From Acidobacteriota bacterium (GTDB taxonomy: Bacteria > Acidobacteriota > Vicinamibacteria > Fen-336): DNA of 53,616 nt. The stretch is from contig JACQGI010000043.1 in the NCBI GenBank assembly GCA_016199625.1, forward strand, positions 1 to 53,616, written 5' to 3'. The notes under the pieces are model-generated. The model had not been told where the DNA came from, ran no database searches, and was given only the letters and a program-made list of their open reading frames with translations. The translations under genes and the position numbers were made by a program. This document shows positions 40,759 through 48,688 of the stretch, one piece after another. Position 1 is the stretch's first letter. Each line of letters starts with the position of its first letter.

Positions 40759-43700
40759 ATGCCCTCCTTCCGTCGCCTGAGGGCCGCGCTGCGCCGCCGG
40801 GCTGGGATCGCGCTGACGCTGCTTCTGGCCCTGCCCGGCTCGCCGCCCGCTCTCGCGGACGGCGAGGACGACGACATGGCCTTCGCGGGATCCTTCGTCC
40901 ACAGGATCCCCATCGAGGCGCCTCCCTTCCATGGCCTCGAGCCGAGGCTGAGCCTGGTCTACAGCTCGGCCGCCGGGGACGGGCGGCTGGGCGTCGGCTG
41001 GAGGCTCGCCGGCTTCAGCGTCATCGAGCGGGCCAGCCCGGGCCGAGGAGCGCCAAGGCACGACGCGAGCGACGTCTTCCTCCTGGACGGCGAGGAGCTG
41101 GTCCCCTACACGGGGCGCGGCGGCACCCACACGACCAGGCGCGAGCGCTTCCTCCGCATCAAGTCCGACGCCGCCGCCAACCGGTGGCACGTGTGGCGGA
41201 GAGACGGGACCAAGCTCACCTACGCCCCTCTCTACGGGACCGCTTTCGCCGGGACCTTCCGCTGGGTGCTCGACGCCCTCGTGGACACCCACGGCAACAG
41301 CGTCGACTACAACCACTGGTGCGACGGCTCGAGCGACTGCTATCCCGACAACGTCGTCTACAACGGCAACCGCGTGCAGTTCTACTGGGAGGGCCGCAAC
41401 GCCGACGTGGTGACGTACGCCAACGGGAGCGACACCAGCCAGACCCGCCTGCGGCTGAGGAGCGCCATCGTCTACCGGCCAGGAGCCCTCCGGAACTGGT
41501 ACATCCGCGGGTACAAGATCGGCTACACGAGGAGCGTCGCCACGGGAAGGCTCCTCCTGACCAACGTCCAGCAGTACGGCAACGACCTCGCTCACTCGAG
41601 CGGGCTGATCACGGGAGGGACGGCCTTGCCGGCGACGGCGGCGGCGTACTCGACGGCGCCGGCCGGATTCGACCTCTGGACCTGGGTTGGCGGCGACTGG
41701 TCGGGCTTCGAGAGGCACGAGGGGGACTTCAACGGCGACGGCAGGGCCGACATCTACCTCCACGGGCGCCAGGGGACCGGCTCCCCCGACTACATGGGGA
41801 CCTCCACCGGCAGCGGCGTCAACACCTGGACCTGGGCGCCGGGCCAGAACTGGTCGGGCTACGAGCTGCACACGGGGGATTTCAACGGCGACGGCAAGCA
41901 CGACATCCTGCTCCACGGACGCCAGGGGACGGGCCTGGCGACTTACATGGGCCTCTCCAGCGGCAGCGGCTTCACGACCTGGACCTGGGCGCCGGGCGCG
42001 AACTGGTCCTCCTACGAGATGCACGTCGACGACTTCAACGGCGACGGCAGGGACGACGTCCTCCTCCACGGACGCCAGGGAACGGGCCTGGCCACCTACA
42101 TGGGCCTCTCCACGGGAAGTGGCTTCAGCACCTGGAGCTGGGCGCCGGGCCAGAACTGGTCGAGCTACGAGCTGCGCACGGGGGACTTCGACGGCGACGG
42201 GAAGAGCGACATCCTGCTGCACGGCCGCAAGGACACGGGCAACGCGACGTACATGGGCGTCTCCACCGGGAGCGGGTTCGAGGTGTGGACCTGGGCGCCG
42301 GGGGCGAACTGGTCCTCCTACGAGGTACACGTCGGCGACTTCAACGGCGACGACAAGGACGACGTCTACCTGCACGGCCGGCAGGGGACCGGCCTGCACG
42401 ACTACCTGGGCCTCTCGCGCGGGCGCGGCTTCGGCCTCTGGAGCTGGACCAGCGGCGACGACTGGTCCCGGTTCGAGCTGCACGCGGGGGACTTCAACGG
42501 CGACACCCGGGCCGACATCTACCTGCACGGGCGCAAGGGGACCGCGGACCCCGACTACCTGGGGACCGCGACCGGAACCGGCTTCAACACCTGGACCTGG
42601 GCGCCGGGACAGGCCTGGGGCAGCTACGAGCTGCACGCGGCGGACTTCGACGGGGACGGCAAGATCGACATCAGCCTCCACGGTCGCCAGGGGACCGGCG
42701 CGTCGGACTACTTTGGGCGGGCCTCCGGCGGCCCCCCCGACCTGCTCGCGTCGGTCAGGAGCGTCCTCGGCGGCACCAGCAGCCTGACCTACAAGCCCTC
42801 GTCGGCCTACGCCAACACCTACCTCCCTGCGGGCAAGGTCCTTTACGCCGTTTCGAGCCTCACCCGGAGCGACGGCCGCGGCTGGTCGTCGAAGACCGAC
42901 TACACGTACTCCGGCGCGCGTTGGGATCCCCTCGAGAGGCGCTTTCTCGGCTTCCGGTACCTGCGGGCGACCGACCCCACGGGTGGGTACCGCGCCGTTT
43001 CGTTCCGCCAGACTCCCGGGCACCCCGTCAACCGGGTCGAGGAGGCCTGCGTGGCCGATGCCGCGGGGACGTGCCTGAAGTACGACACGTTCAGCTACTC
43101 GGAGACCGGCTCCTCCGGCGTCTACACATCGTTCCTCAGCCAGGTCCTGAGCAGGCTGTGCGACGCGGCGTCGTGCAAAACCACGAAGACCACGTTCCTC
43201 CACGACGCCTACGGCAACGTCAAGGAGAAGCGGGAATACGGCGACACGGCCCTGGGAGCCGACCAGCAGCGGACGACCGTGACACAGGTCTTCGCCAACA
43301 CGACGAAGTACGTGGTGGACCGGCCGGGGACGGTGACCGTGCGGGCCGGCATCGGGTCGCTCGGGGCCATCCAGGCCCGGACGCAGATCTACTACGACGG
43401 CGCCACGGCCTACACGACGCCGCCCGGCAAGGGCGACCCGACGAAGCTGGAGCGTTGGCTGAGCACCACCGGCGCATACCTTCCGGCCACCACGACGTAC
43501 GCGGCCAACGGCAACGTCCTGTCGGTGACCGACGCCGAGAACGCCACCACCTCCTTCGAGTACGACGCGAGCGGCGTCTTCCTCGCCAAGGTCACCAACG
43601 CCCTGGGCCACGTGGCCCGGACGACCTGGGACGCGGTGCTGGCGCGCCCGACCGACGCGACGGATCCCAACCTGCGCGTGACGCGCTGGCGCTACGACCC

Positions 43701-46431
43701 GCTCGGGCGGCTCACCCGCGAGGACCGCCCCGACGCGAGCTGGACGACGTTCGCTTACAACTCCTTCGGTAGCCCCGGCAGCCAGCACTTACGCACCGTC
43801 GTCTCGGACGGGACCAGCAACGGCCTCTGGCGGGAGGCCTACTTGGACGGACTGGGGCGCACCTACGACACCCGCCGGGAGCCGTACCGCCGGGTGGAGA
43901 CCCGCTTCGACAGCCGCGGCTTCGTCAGCCAGGTGAGCGCGCCGCGAGGGGCGTTGGAGCTTCCCAAGTGGACGCTCTTCCAGTACGACGCTGCAGGCCG
44001 GCGCACGAAAGTCACGCACGCCGACTCGAAGTTCCGCACGACGCGCTACGAGGTCGCGCAGGACCTGTTCCCCGATCGCTTCGCGAGAGTGGAGCTCGAC
44101 GAGCGAGGGGCCAAGCGGCGCTACGCCTACGACGGTTACGGCAGGCTGGCGGTCGTCACGGAGTGGGACGGAGGGCCGTTGTTCCCCGACAGGTACGATA
44201 CCCGGGCGAGCTACGACCGCCTCGATCGCATCACCCAGGTGACGGACGCCCTGGGCAATGCCACGACCCTCGAGTGGGACTCCCTGGGCCGCAAGACCGA
44301 GCAGATCGACCCCGACATGGGCCTGTGGAAGTACGCCTACGACAAGGCGGGGCGCCTGACCTCGCAGACGGACGCAAAGCTCCAGACCCTCACGATGTCC
44401 TACGACAAGCTCGGCCGCCTCACCTCGAAGAAGCGGGGCACGACCACCCTCGCGACCCTCATCTACGATTCCACCGCCGGGCACGGTGACGGGATCGGGC
44501 GGCTCACGACGGCCACCGATCCCTCCGGGTCGACGGACTGGAGCTACGACGCGCTGGGCAGGGTGACCGGGGAGCTGCAGAACGTCGCGGGCCATGGCAG
44601 CTTCAACGTCAGCCGCAGCTACGACCTCGCGGGCCGGCTGAAGAGCCTCACCTACCCCGACGGCGAGGTGGTGGCCCACAGCTACGACGACGCCGGCTTC
44701 CTCAAGACGGTGGGCGGCTACGTGACCAGCGCCATCCACGACGCCCGGGGGGACCTCACCAGCCGGACGCTCGGGAACGGCGTCACCGAGACTTTCGGCT
44801 ACGACCCGCAGCGGTTCTGGGTCACCCGGGCCAAGGCCACGAATGCCCTGGGCGAGGTGCTGCAGGACTTCACCTTCAGCCGGAGCGCGGTCGGGGAGGT
44901 GAAGTCCAAGGCCAACGTGGCGGACGCCCACGACAACTGGAGCTTCGGTTACGACGACCTGCGCCGCCTGACGAGCGCGACCAACAACTCGAACCCGGCC
45001 TGGTCGGAGAGCTTCAGCGTCGACCCCATCGGCCGCATCACCTGGCAGACCTCGCGGGGAAGCCTCACGTATCCGGCGGACGGCCAGGCGCGCCCCCATG
45101 CGCCGCTGAGCGCGGGCGGCGTCGGCCTGTCCTACGATGCGAACGGGAACCGTCTGACCTACGGCAGCGAGGCGTACGCCTACGACGCCGAGAACCGCCT
45201 CGTGCAGGCCAGCCTTCCCAGCGGCGTGCACGGGTACGCCTACAACGCCTTCGGCGTGCGGGTGAAGGAGACGCCGCCCGGCCAGTCGGCGCGGGTCTTC
45301 GCGGGCTCCCTCACGTCGACCCTCTACGAGAAGCAGGGCTCGACGATCGACAAGTACTACTACTTCGGGCCCTCCCGCGTGGCCCGGCGCTTCGGCGGCG
45401 CCGTCCTCTACTACCACGGCGACCACATCGGGACCAGCCACATCATGAGCGACGCCACCGGGAGCGTGGCCAGCCACAAGGTCTTCTCCGCCTACGGACG
45501 CAAGCTGGAGGACGTCACGGCCCGCGGCCTGTCGGACCCCTTCGGCCTTGCCGGCCAGCGCCTGGACGCGAGCGGCCTCTACCACATGGGGATCCGGTAC
45601 GCGGACCCGCGGCTGGGGCAGTTCGTCACCCCCGATCCGACTGCGGCGCCCCGCCTCGCCGACCCGCAGTCGCTGAACCGGTACGCCTACGCCAGGAACA
45701 ATCCCGTCCGGATCACCGACCCGACGGGGGCCGACGATACCGACGACACGGGGGACTTCGACGGCTTCGACGATTCGTTCGACGACGTCGGAGAACAGCC
45801 CAGCGACGACCCGGCCCAGGACGAATACGAGGGGTACGACATCGGCGGGCCCGCTCAGGACCCGGCCCAGGACGAGTACGAGGGGTACGCGATCGGCGGG
45901 CCCGCTCAAGACCCGGCTGAGGACGAGTACGAGGGGTACGCGATCGGCGGGCCCACTCAAGACCCGGCCGAGGACGAATACGCGGGGTTCCCCGGCAGCC
46001 CGCTCGGCGACTGGTCTATGCTCGCGGCCGAGGAATTTGCAATCACCCTCGGGATCCCCGACGTCGATCAGGTGCTGGGCATAATGAGTGAGCCCGTGGC
46101 GCCGCCCGCGCCGGGGCTGACGTTCTCGGACATTCTCGGAGCCATCTGGTCGGTGATCAATCCCGTTACTGCGTTTCAAGCGTTCAACCGTTCGATGCAG
46201 CAGATCAGTGACCAACACCCTCAGGCCTTCGCTAGCTTTGGCCAGGCGGCCTTCAAGGCGGCACTGGGCGGAGTCGGCATCGGGCCGGCGCCAACCCCAG
46301 GGTCGTTGGTTACGTCGAGCCTTGGTCTGGAGGGCCTTCGTGGCGCTCCACTGAGCGCCGTAGTCAACAGTGCGGTCGGTGCGGCAAGCAAGGGCGGGGT
46401 GGTCGGGGACCCGGAGCTCGACGAGCCCTAG
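40759..46431 (+). CDS. Secreted SpvB/FG-GAP/Rhs-repeat giant protein
   Basis: A 1890-residue protein. ATG 40759 has a GAGGGGG site and gives a clean signal peptide (RRRAGIALTLLLALPGSPPALA). ATG 40666 has an AAAGGAG site but would add 31 residues before it. Order: a SpvB/TcB-like domain (about 35-300) starting FAGSFVHRIPIEAPPFHGLE; seven 51-residue FG-GAP/VCBS repeats (304-660) with DFNGDGRADIYLHGR calcium loops; a TcB-middle-like region; about 15 RHS/YD repeats (YDKAGRLTSQTD type); and the RHS core DPFGLAGQRLDASGLYHMGI (from 1593) ending NNPVRITDPTG. The 235-residue tail has acidic repeats and a weakly hydrophobic end, with no recognised toxin and no immunity gene following. Confidence 0.88.
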   Translation: MPSFRRLRAALRRRAGIALTLLLALPGSPPALADGEDDDMAFAGSFVHRIPIEAPPFHGLEPRLSLVYSSAAGDGRLGVGWRLAGFSVIERASPGRGAPRHDASDVFLLDGEELVPYTGRGGTHTTRRERFLRIKSDAAANRWHVWRRDGTKLTYAPLYGTAFAGTFRWVLDALVDTHGNSVDYNHWCDGSSDCYPDNVVYNGNRVQFYWEGRNADVVTYANGSDTSQTRLRLRSAIVYRPGALRNWYIRGYKIGYTRSVATGRLLLTNVQQYGNDLAHSSGLITGGTALPATAAAYSTAPAGFDLWTWVGGDWSGFERHEGDFNGDGRADIYLHGRQGTGSPDYMGTSTGSGVNTWTWAPGQNWSGYELHTGDFNGDGKHDILLHGRQGTGLATYMGLSSGSGFTTWTWAPGANWSSYEMHVDDFNGDGRDDVLLHGRQGTGLATYMGLSTGSGFSTWSWAPGQNWSSYELRTGDFDGDGKSDILLHGRKDTGNATYMGVSTGSGFEVWTWAPGANWSSYEVHVGDFNGDDKDDVYLHGRQGTGLHDYLGLSRGRGFGLWSWTSGDDWSRFELHAGDFNGDTRADIYLHGRKGTADPDYLGTATGTGFNTWTWAPGQAWGSYELHAADFDGDGKIDISLHGRQGTGASDYFGRASGGPPDLLASVRSVLGGTSSLTYKPSSAYANTYLPAGKVLYAVSSLTRSDGRGWSSKTDYTYSGARWDPLERRFLGFRYLRATDPTGGYRAVSFRQTPGHPVNRVEEACVADAAGTCLKYDTFSYSETGSSGVYTSFLSQVLSRLCDAASCKTTKTTFLHDAYGNVKEKREYGDTALGADQQRTTVTQVFANTTKYVVDRPGTVTVRAGIGSLGAIQARTQIYYDGATAYTTPPGKGDPTKLERWLSTTGAYLPATTTYAANGNVLSVTDAENATTSFEYDASGVFLAKVTNALGHVARTTWDAVLARPTDATDPNLRVTRWRYDPLGRLTREDRPDASWTTFAYNSFGSPGSQHLRTVVSDGTSNGLWREAYLDGLGRTYDTRREPYRRVETRFDSRGFVSQVSAPRGALELPKWTLFQYDAAGRRTKVTHADSKFRTTRYEVAQDLFPDRFARVELDERGAKRRYAYDGYGRLAVVTEWDGGPLFPDRYDTRASYDRLDRITQVTDALGNATTLEWDSLGRKTEQIDPDMGLWKYAYDKAGRLTSQTDAKLQTLTMSYDKLGRLTSKKRGTTTLATLIYDSTAGHGDGIGRLTTATDPSGSTDWSYDALGRVTGELQNVAGHGSFNVSRSYDLAGRLKSLTYPDGEVVAHSYDDAGFLKTVGGYVTSAIHDARGDLTSRTLGNGVTETFGYDPQRFWVTRAKATNALGEVLQDFTFSRSAVGEVKSKANVADAHDNWSFGYDDLRRLTSATNNSNPAWSESFSVDPIGRITWQTSRGSLTYPADGQARPHAPLSAGGVGLSYDANGNRLTYGSEAYAYDAENRLVQASLPSGVHGYAYNAFGVRVKETPPGQSARVFAGSLTSTLYEKQGSTIDKYYYFGPSRVARRFGGAVLYYHGDHIGTSHIMSDATGSVASHKVFSAYGRKLEDVTARGLSDPFGLAGQRLDASGLYHMGIRYADPRLGQFVTPDPTAAPRLADPQSLNRYAYARNNPVRITDPTGADDTDDTGDFDGFDDSFDDVGEQPSDDPAQDEYEGYDIGGPAQDPAQDEYEGYAIGGPAQDPAEDEYEGYAIGGPTQDPAEDEYAGFPGSPLGDWSMLAAEEFAITLGIPDVDQVLGIMSEPVAPPAPGLTFSDILGAIWSVINPVTAFQAFNRSMQQISDQHPQAFASFGQAAFKAALGGVGIGPAPTPGSLVTSSLGLEGLRGAPLSAVVNSAVGAASKGGVVGDPELDEP
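41668..42738 (+). repeat. Seven tandem 153-bp FG-GAP/VCBS repeats inside the Rhs-like gene
   Basis: Seven exact-period units of 51 codons, each W.W.pG..WS.yE.H..DFNGDG..DI.LHGR.gTG..dYmG...G.GF. DNA identity between neighbours is high, so recent expansion or ongoing recombination is likely. Asp residues form Ca-binding loops. Confidence 0.9.
45808..45993 (+). repeat. Acidic 51-bp tandem repeats (3.6 copies) in the Rhs-like C-terminus
   Basis: Units DPAQDEYEGYDIGGPAQ at 45808, 45859 and 45910, and a partial copy at 45961. Period is 17 codons with near-identical DNA. They form an acidic, Tyr-rich linker right after the RHS core. Confidence 0.9.
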
Positions 46432-46532
46432 GAGCCGTGGCAAAAAAGGAACGGGGCGCGGCGACCGCAGTGGCGCTCTACGACGTCGCGCGCGCCTGCG
46501 GCGGACCGTTCTTCGCGACGCGCTCCCGGCCC

Positions 46533-48332
46533 TCAGCGCCACGGCCGCGTGGCGAAGCGCGCGGGGGCCATCACGCGATAGACCGGCAGCAGGCCCACGG
46601 TCTCGTCCCAGTAGGGCGTGTGACGATAGAACCAGAGGTGACGGGCTTCGGGATCCTTCGCGAACGCCTCGTCGCGCAGGGCCGCTCGCCACTCGGCCGC
46701 GACCTTCGGATCCTCGAGCATCTTCGCGGCGAGGCCCTCCAGGACGCGCGGCTCGACGTACTCCTTCCCCTCGAAGACGTTCGAGATCAGCCCCCAGGAG
46801 AGCAGTGAGTCGGGGGCCTCGGCTTCGAGGAGGTGCGCCGCCACCCCGAAGTCCGGCTGGTCGGCGGGGATGAAGAGGGATCCGGCCGGGATCTTGCGGC
46901 GCTCGACGTGGCGCTCGACGGTCATCGAGGCGACCGGCGTCAGGCCCTGGTAGGGACGTTCCGCGAAGCGCGGCGACGAGACCCGCTGCGTCTCCACGTC
47001 GAGGTCCACGGCGGCCTCGAGCCGCTCGATGCGGAGGCCGTGGCCGCGCAGACGCGCCTCGATGGCGGGCCAGCCCGGCGGGACCAGGTAGCCGCGCGGC
47101 CGCGCTACGGTCTTCCCGGGCTTCGGCGTGTGGAACCACGGGATCTCGACCTCCCGCAGCACGCCGCGCCTGTAGCGGAGGAGGGGCTTGCCGCTCACGA
47201 CCGACGGCGCCACGGTCCAGTCGTAGAACGGGACCCGGACTCTCTCCGTCGTGTCCGCGTCCTCCCACGTCAGGATCACCGAGGAGGGCGGCGCATCGGC
47301 CCTCCCGGCCGCCACCGTCGCGGCCTCGGCCTCGGAGACCGCCCGGAGGAGCCCGGCCGGGTCCTTCCCGACCTCGGCCAGCAGCGCGACGAGGAAGTCC
47401 CGGTTGGCCAGGACGCGATCCCGATAGGGCTTGTACGAGTGGGTCTCGACGAGGACCGCGGGCCGGTTCCGCAGTACGAGATAGCCCGTGGAGAACCGCG
47501 GCGGCAGGATCGCGGCGCCGAAGCCCGCCAGCGGGTCGAGCTCGTTCCGGAGGTCCACGTACGGCCCCGCGCGACGCCCCGTCCGGGACGTCGCCTCGAC
47601 GGCCGGCGGCACGTGGGCGGCGAGCCAGGCGGCCACGGGACCGGGCGCCTGCGGGGCCTCGGGGTGGTGGTACGTGAGGACGAGGTCGTACTCGGCGCCG
47701 TCGGTGACGTGGTCGTCCACGAAGAGGTGGGGGCGCCATGCGTTCACCAGGGCGGCGAGCGAGCGGCCCTCTTCGCTCGCGAGCTTCATGTAGTCCCGGT
47801 TCAGGTCGAGGCCCGCGGTGGTCGTGCGGAACCCCATCCCCTCCACCGGGCCGTCCTGGTTGGGCCGGTTGAAGCGCGAGACGCGCTCGTGGCCGTCCAC
47901 GTTGTAGATCGGAAGGATCATCAGGGTCGCCGCGTCGAGCAGCTCCGTCCGTCGGCCCAGGGCCAGGTCGCGGAGGATCATGAGGCACGCGTCCTTGCCG
48001 TCGATCTCTCCGGCGTGGATGCCGTTCTGGACGAGCACGATGGGCTTCGGGATCCGCCGCGCCCTCTTGCCCGTGAAGGCCCCCTCCTTCGAGACCACCA
48101 CGAGGGGCAGCGGGCGGCCCTCGCCCGAGCTCCCGTAGAACGACAGCTTCATCGAGGGCATCCGGGCTTCCAGGCGCTTCAGGAACGCGATCGTCTCGTC
48201 GTAGCTGGGCGTGGCGCGGAAGTCTGCGGCCTCCGCTGGCGTCCGCCACTCGGGAGGTACAGGTTCCTCGGCGGCGGTGCGCGCGGCGAGGGCGAGGACG
48301 ACGGCGAGCAGGAGCAGGCGCGGGCGGGGCAT
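46533..48332 (-). CDS. Secreted M14-family zinc carboxypeptidase
   Basis: A 599-residue precursor from ATG 48332, with an ideal GGAGGT site, and a signal peptide ending at ARTAAEEP. The M14 zinc motif is HAGE at 106-109 (NGIHAGEIDGKD). Substrate-site segments are LPIYNVDGHER and LDLNRDYMKL, and the third zinc His is in FVDDHVTDGAEYD. The conserved Glu region reads AVLVETHSYKPYRDRV. The C-terminal 250 residues are a beta-rich extension common to environmental M14 proteins. It trims C-terminal residues from peptides, probably in the periplasm or outside. The 101 bases before the Rhs-like gene's end hold nothing else. Confidence 0.88.
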   Translation of the reverse strand: MPRPRLLLLAVVLALAARTAAEEPVPPEWRTPAEAADFRATPSYDETIAFLKRLEARMPSMKLSFYGSSGEGRPLPLVVVSKEGAFTGKRARRIPKPIVLVQNGIHAGEIDGKDACLMILRDLALGRRTELLDAATLMILPIYNVDGHERVSRFNRPNQDGPVEGMGFRTTTAGLDLNRDYMKLASEEGRSLAALVNAWRPHLFVDDHVTDGAEYDLVLTYHHPEAPQAPGPVAAWLAAHVPPAVEATSRTGRRAGPYVDLRNELDPLAGFGAAILPPRFSTGYLVLRNRPAVLVETHSYKPYRDRVLANRDFLVALLAEVGKDPAGLLRAVSEAEAATVAAGRADAPPSSVILTWEDADTTERVRVPFYDWTVAPSVVSGKPLLRYRRGVLREVEIPWFHTPKPGKTVARPRGYLVPPGWPAIEARLRGHGLRIERLEAAVDLDVETQRVSSPRFAERPYQGLTPVASMTVERHVERRKIPAGSLFIPADQPDFGVAAHLLEAEAPDSLLSWGLISNVFEGKEYVEPRVLEGLAAKMLEDPKVAAEWRAALRDEAFAKDPEARHLWFYRHTPYWDETVGLLPVYRVMAPARFATRPWR

Positions 48333-48361
48333 GCGGACCTCCAGGGGAGCCGAGCGCCGGA

Positions 48362-48367
48362 ACTCTA
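48362..48367 (-). promoter_or_regulatory. -10 box TAGAGT for the M14 peptidase gene
   Basis: TAGAGT on minus, preceded by GC; expected start near 48355, leaving a 23-base leader that contains the GGAGGT site. Confidence 0.4.
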
Positions 48368-48464
48368 GCAGAGCCGCTCGACGCGTGGTTGGCCGTGTCG
48401 ATCCTCGAGGCCTGTCTCGAACACGCGGTCCAGGGACGCGGACGGCTGGACGGCTGAGCGCGGG

Positions 48465-48493
48465 TTGAAAAATGCGGCCTGACGGGCTACGCT
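48465..48493 (+). promoter_or_regulatory. Sigma-70-type promoter TTGAAA-N17-TACGCT before the TPP riboswitch
   Basis: TTGAAA at 48465-48470 and TACGCT at 48488-48493 are 17 bases apart. Transcription would begin near 48500, exactly at the first base of the riboswitch P1 stem. Confidence 0.6.
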
Positions 48494-48500
48494 CCAGGGA

Positions 48501-48588
48501 GTTTCCGTTAGGGGTGCCTGGTGCGTGGCCAGGCTGAGAACACACCCTGACACCTGATCTGGGTCATGCCAGCGTAGGGAAACGGAAT
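48501..48588 (+). ncRNA. TPP riboswitch (thi box)
   Basis: The conserved core is complete: AGGGGTGCC at about 48510, GGCTGAGAA at 48532-48540, ACCTGATCTGGGTCATGCC in the second half, and AGCGTAGGGAA before the closing stem. P1 pairs TTCCGTT (48503-48509) with AACGGAA (48581-48587). It binds thiamine pyrophosphate and switches off the gene below. The expression platform (48590-48688) holds GCCCCATGGGGC, a GGCT/AGCC hairpin, and GGCCAGGAGGCC, which encloses the ribosome-binding site, so translational control is likely. Confidence 0.95.
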
Positions 48589-48688
48589 GGACCGCCGGTC
48601 TTCTCCCGAAAACCACTGGCGTTCGTCCTTCCCCGCGCCCCATGGGGCCTGAGCCGGGCTCCCCGAGCCGGCCGGCCAGGAGGCCGCG

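Noticed and set aside
41668-42738. CRISPR array suggested by regular 153-bp repeats
   Set aside because: Repeats are in frame, encode FG-GAP units, and have no spacer structure.
46437-46808. A 123-codon plus-strand frame just after the Rhs-like gene, considered as an immunity gene
   Set aside because: Most of it lies opposite the M14 peptidase coding sequence and looks like its antisense; only the first 30 codons are free and show no homology that I recognise.
43789-48249. A 1486-codon open frame on the minus strand, with others of similar size opposite the Rhs-like gene and the 12.9-16.0 kb block
   Set aside because: Composition is Arg/Gly/Pro/Val-rich with no motif. These are antisense shadows caused by high third-position GC in real genes.
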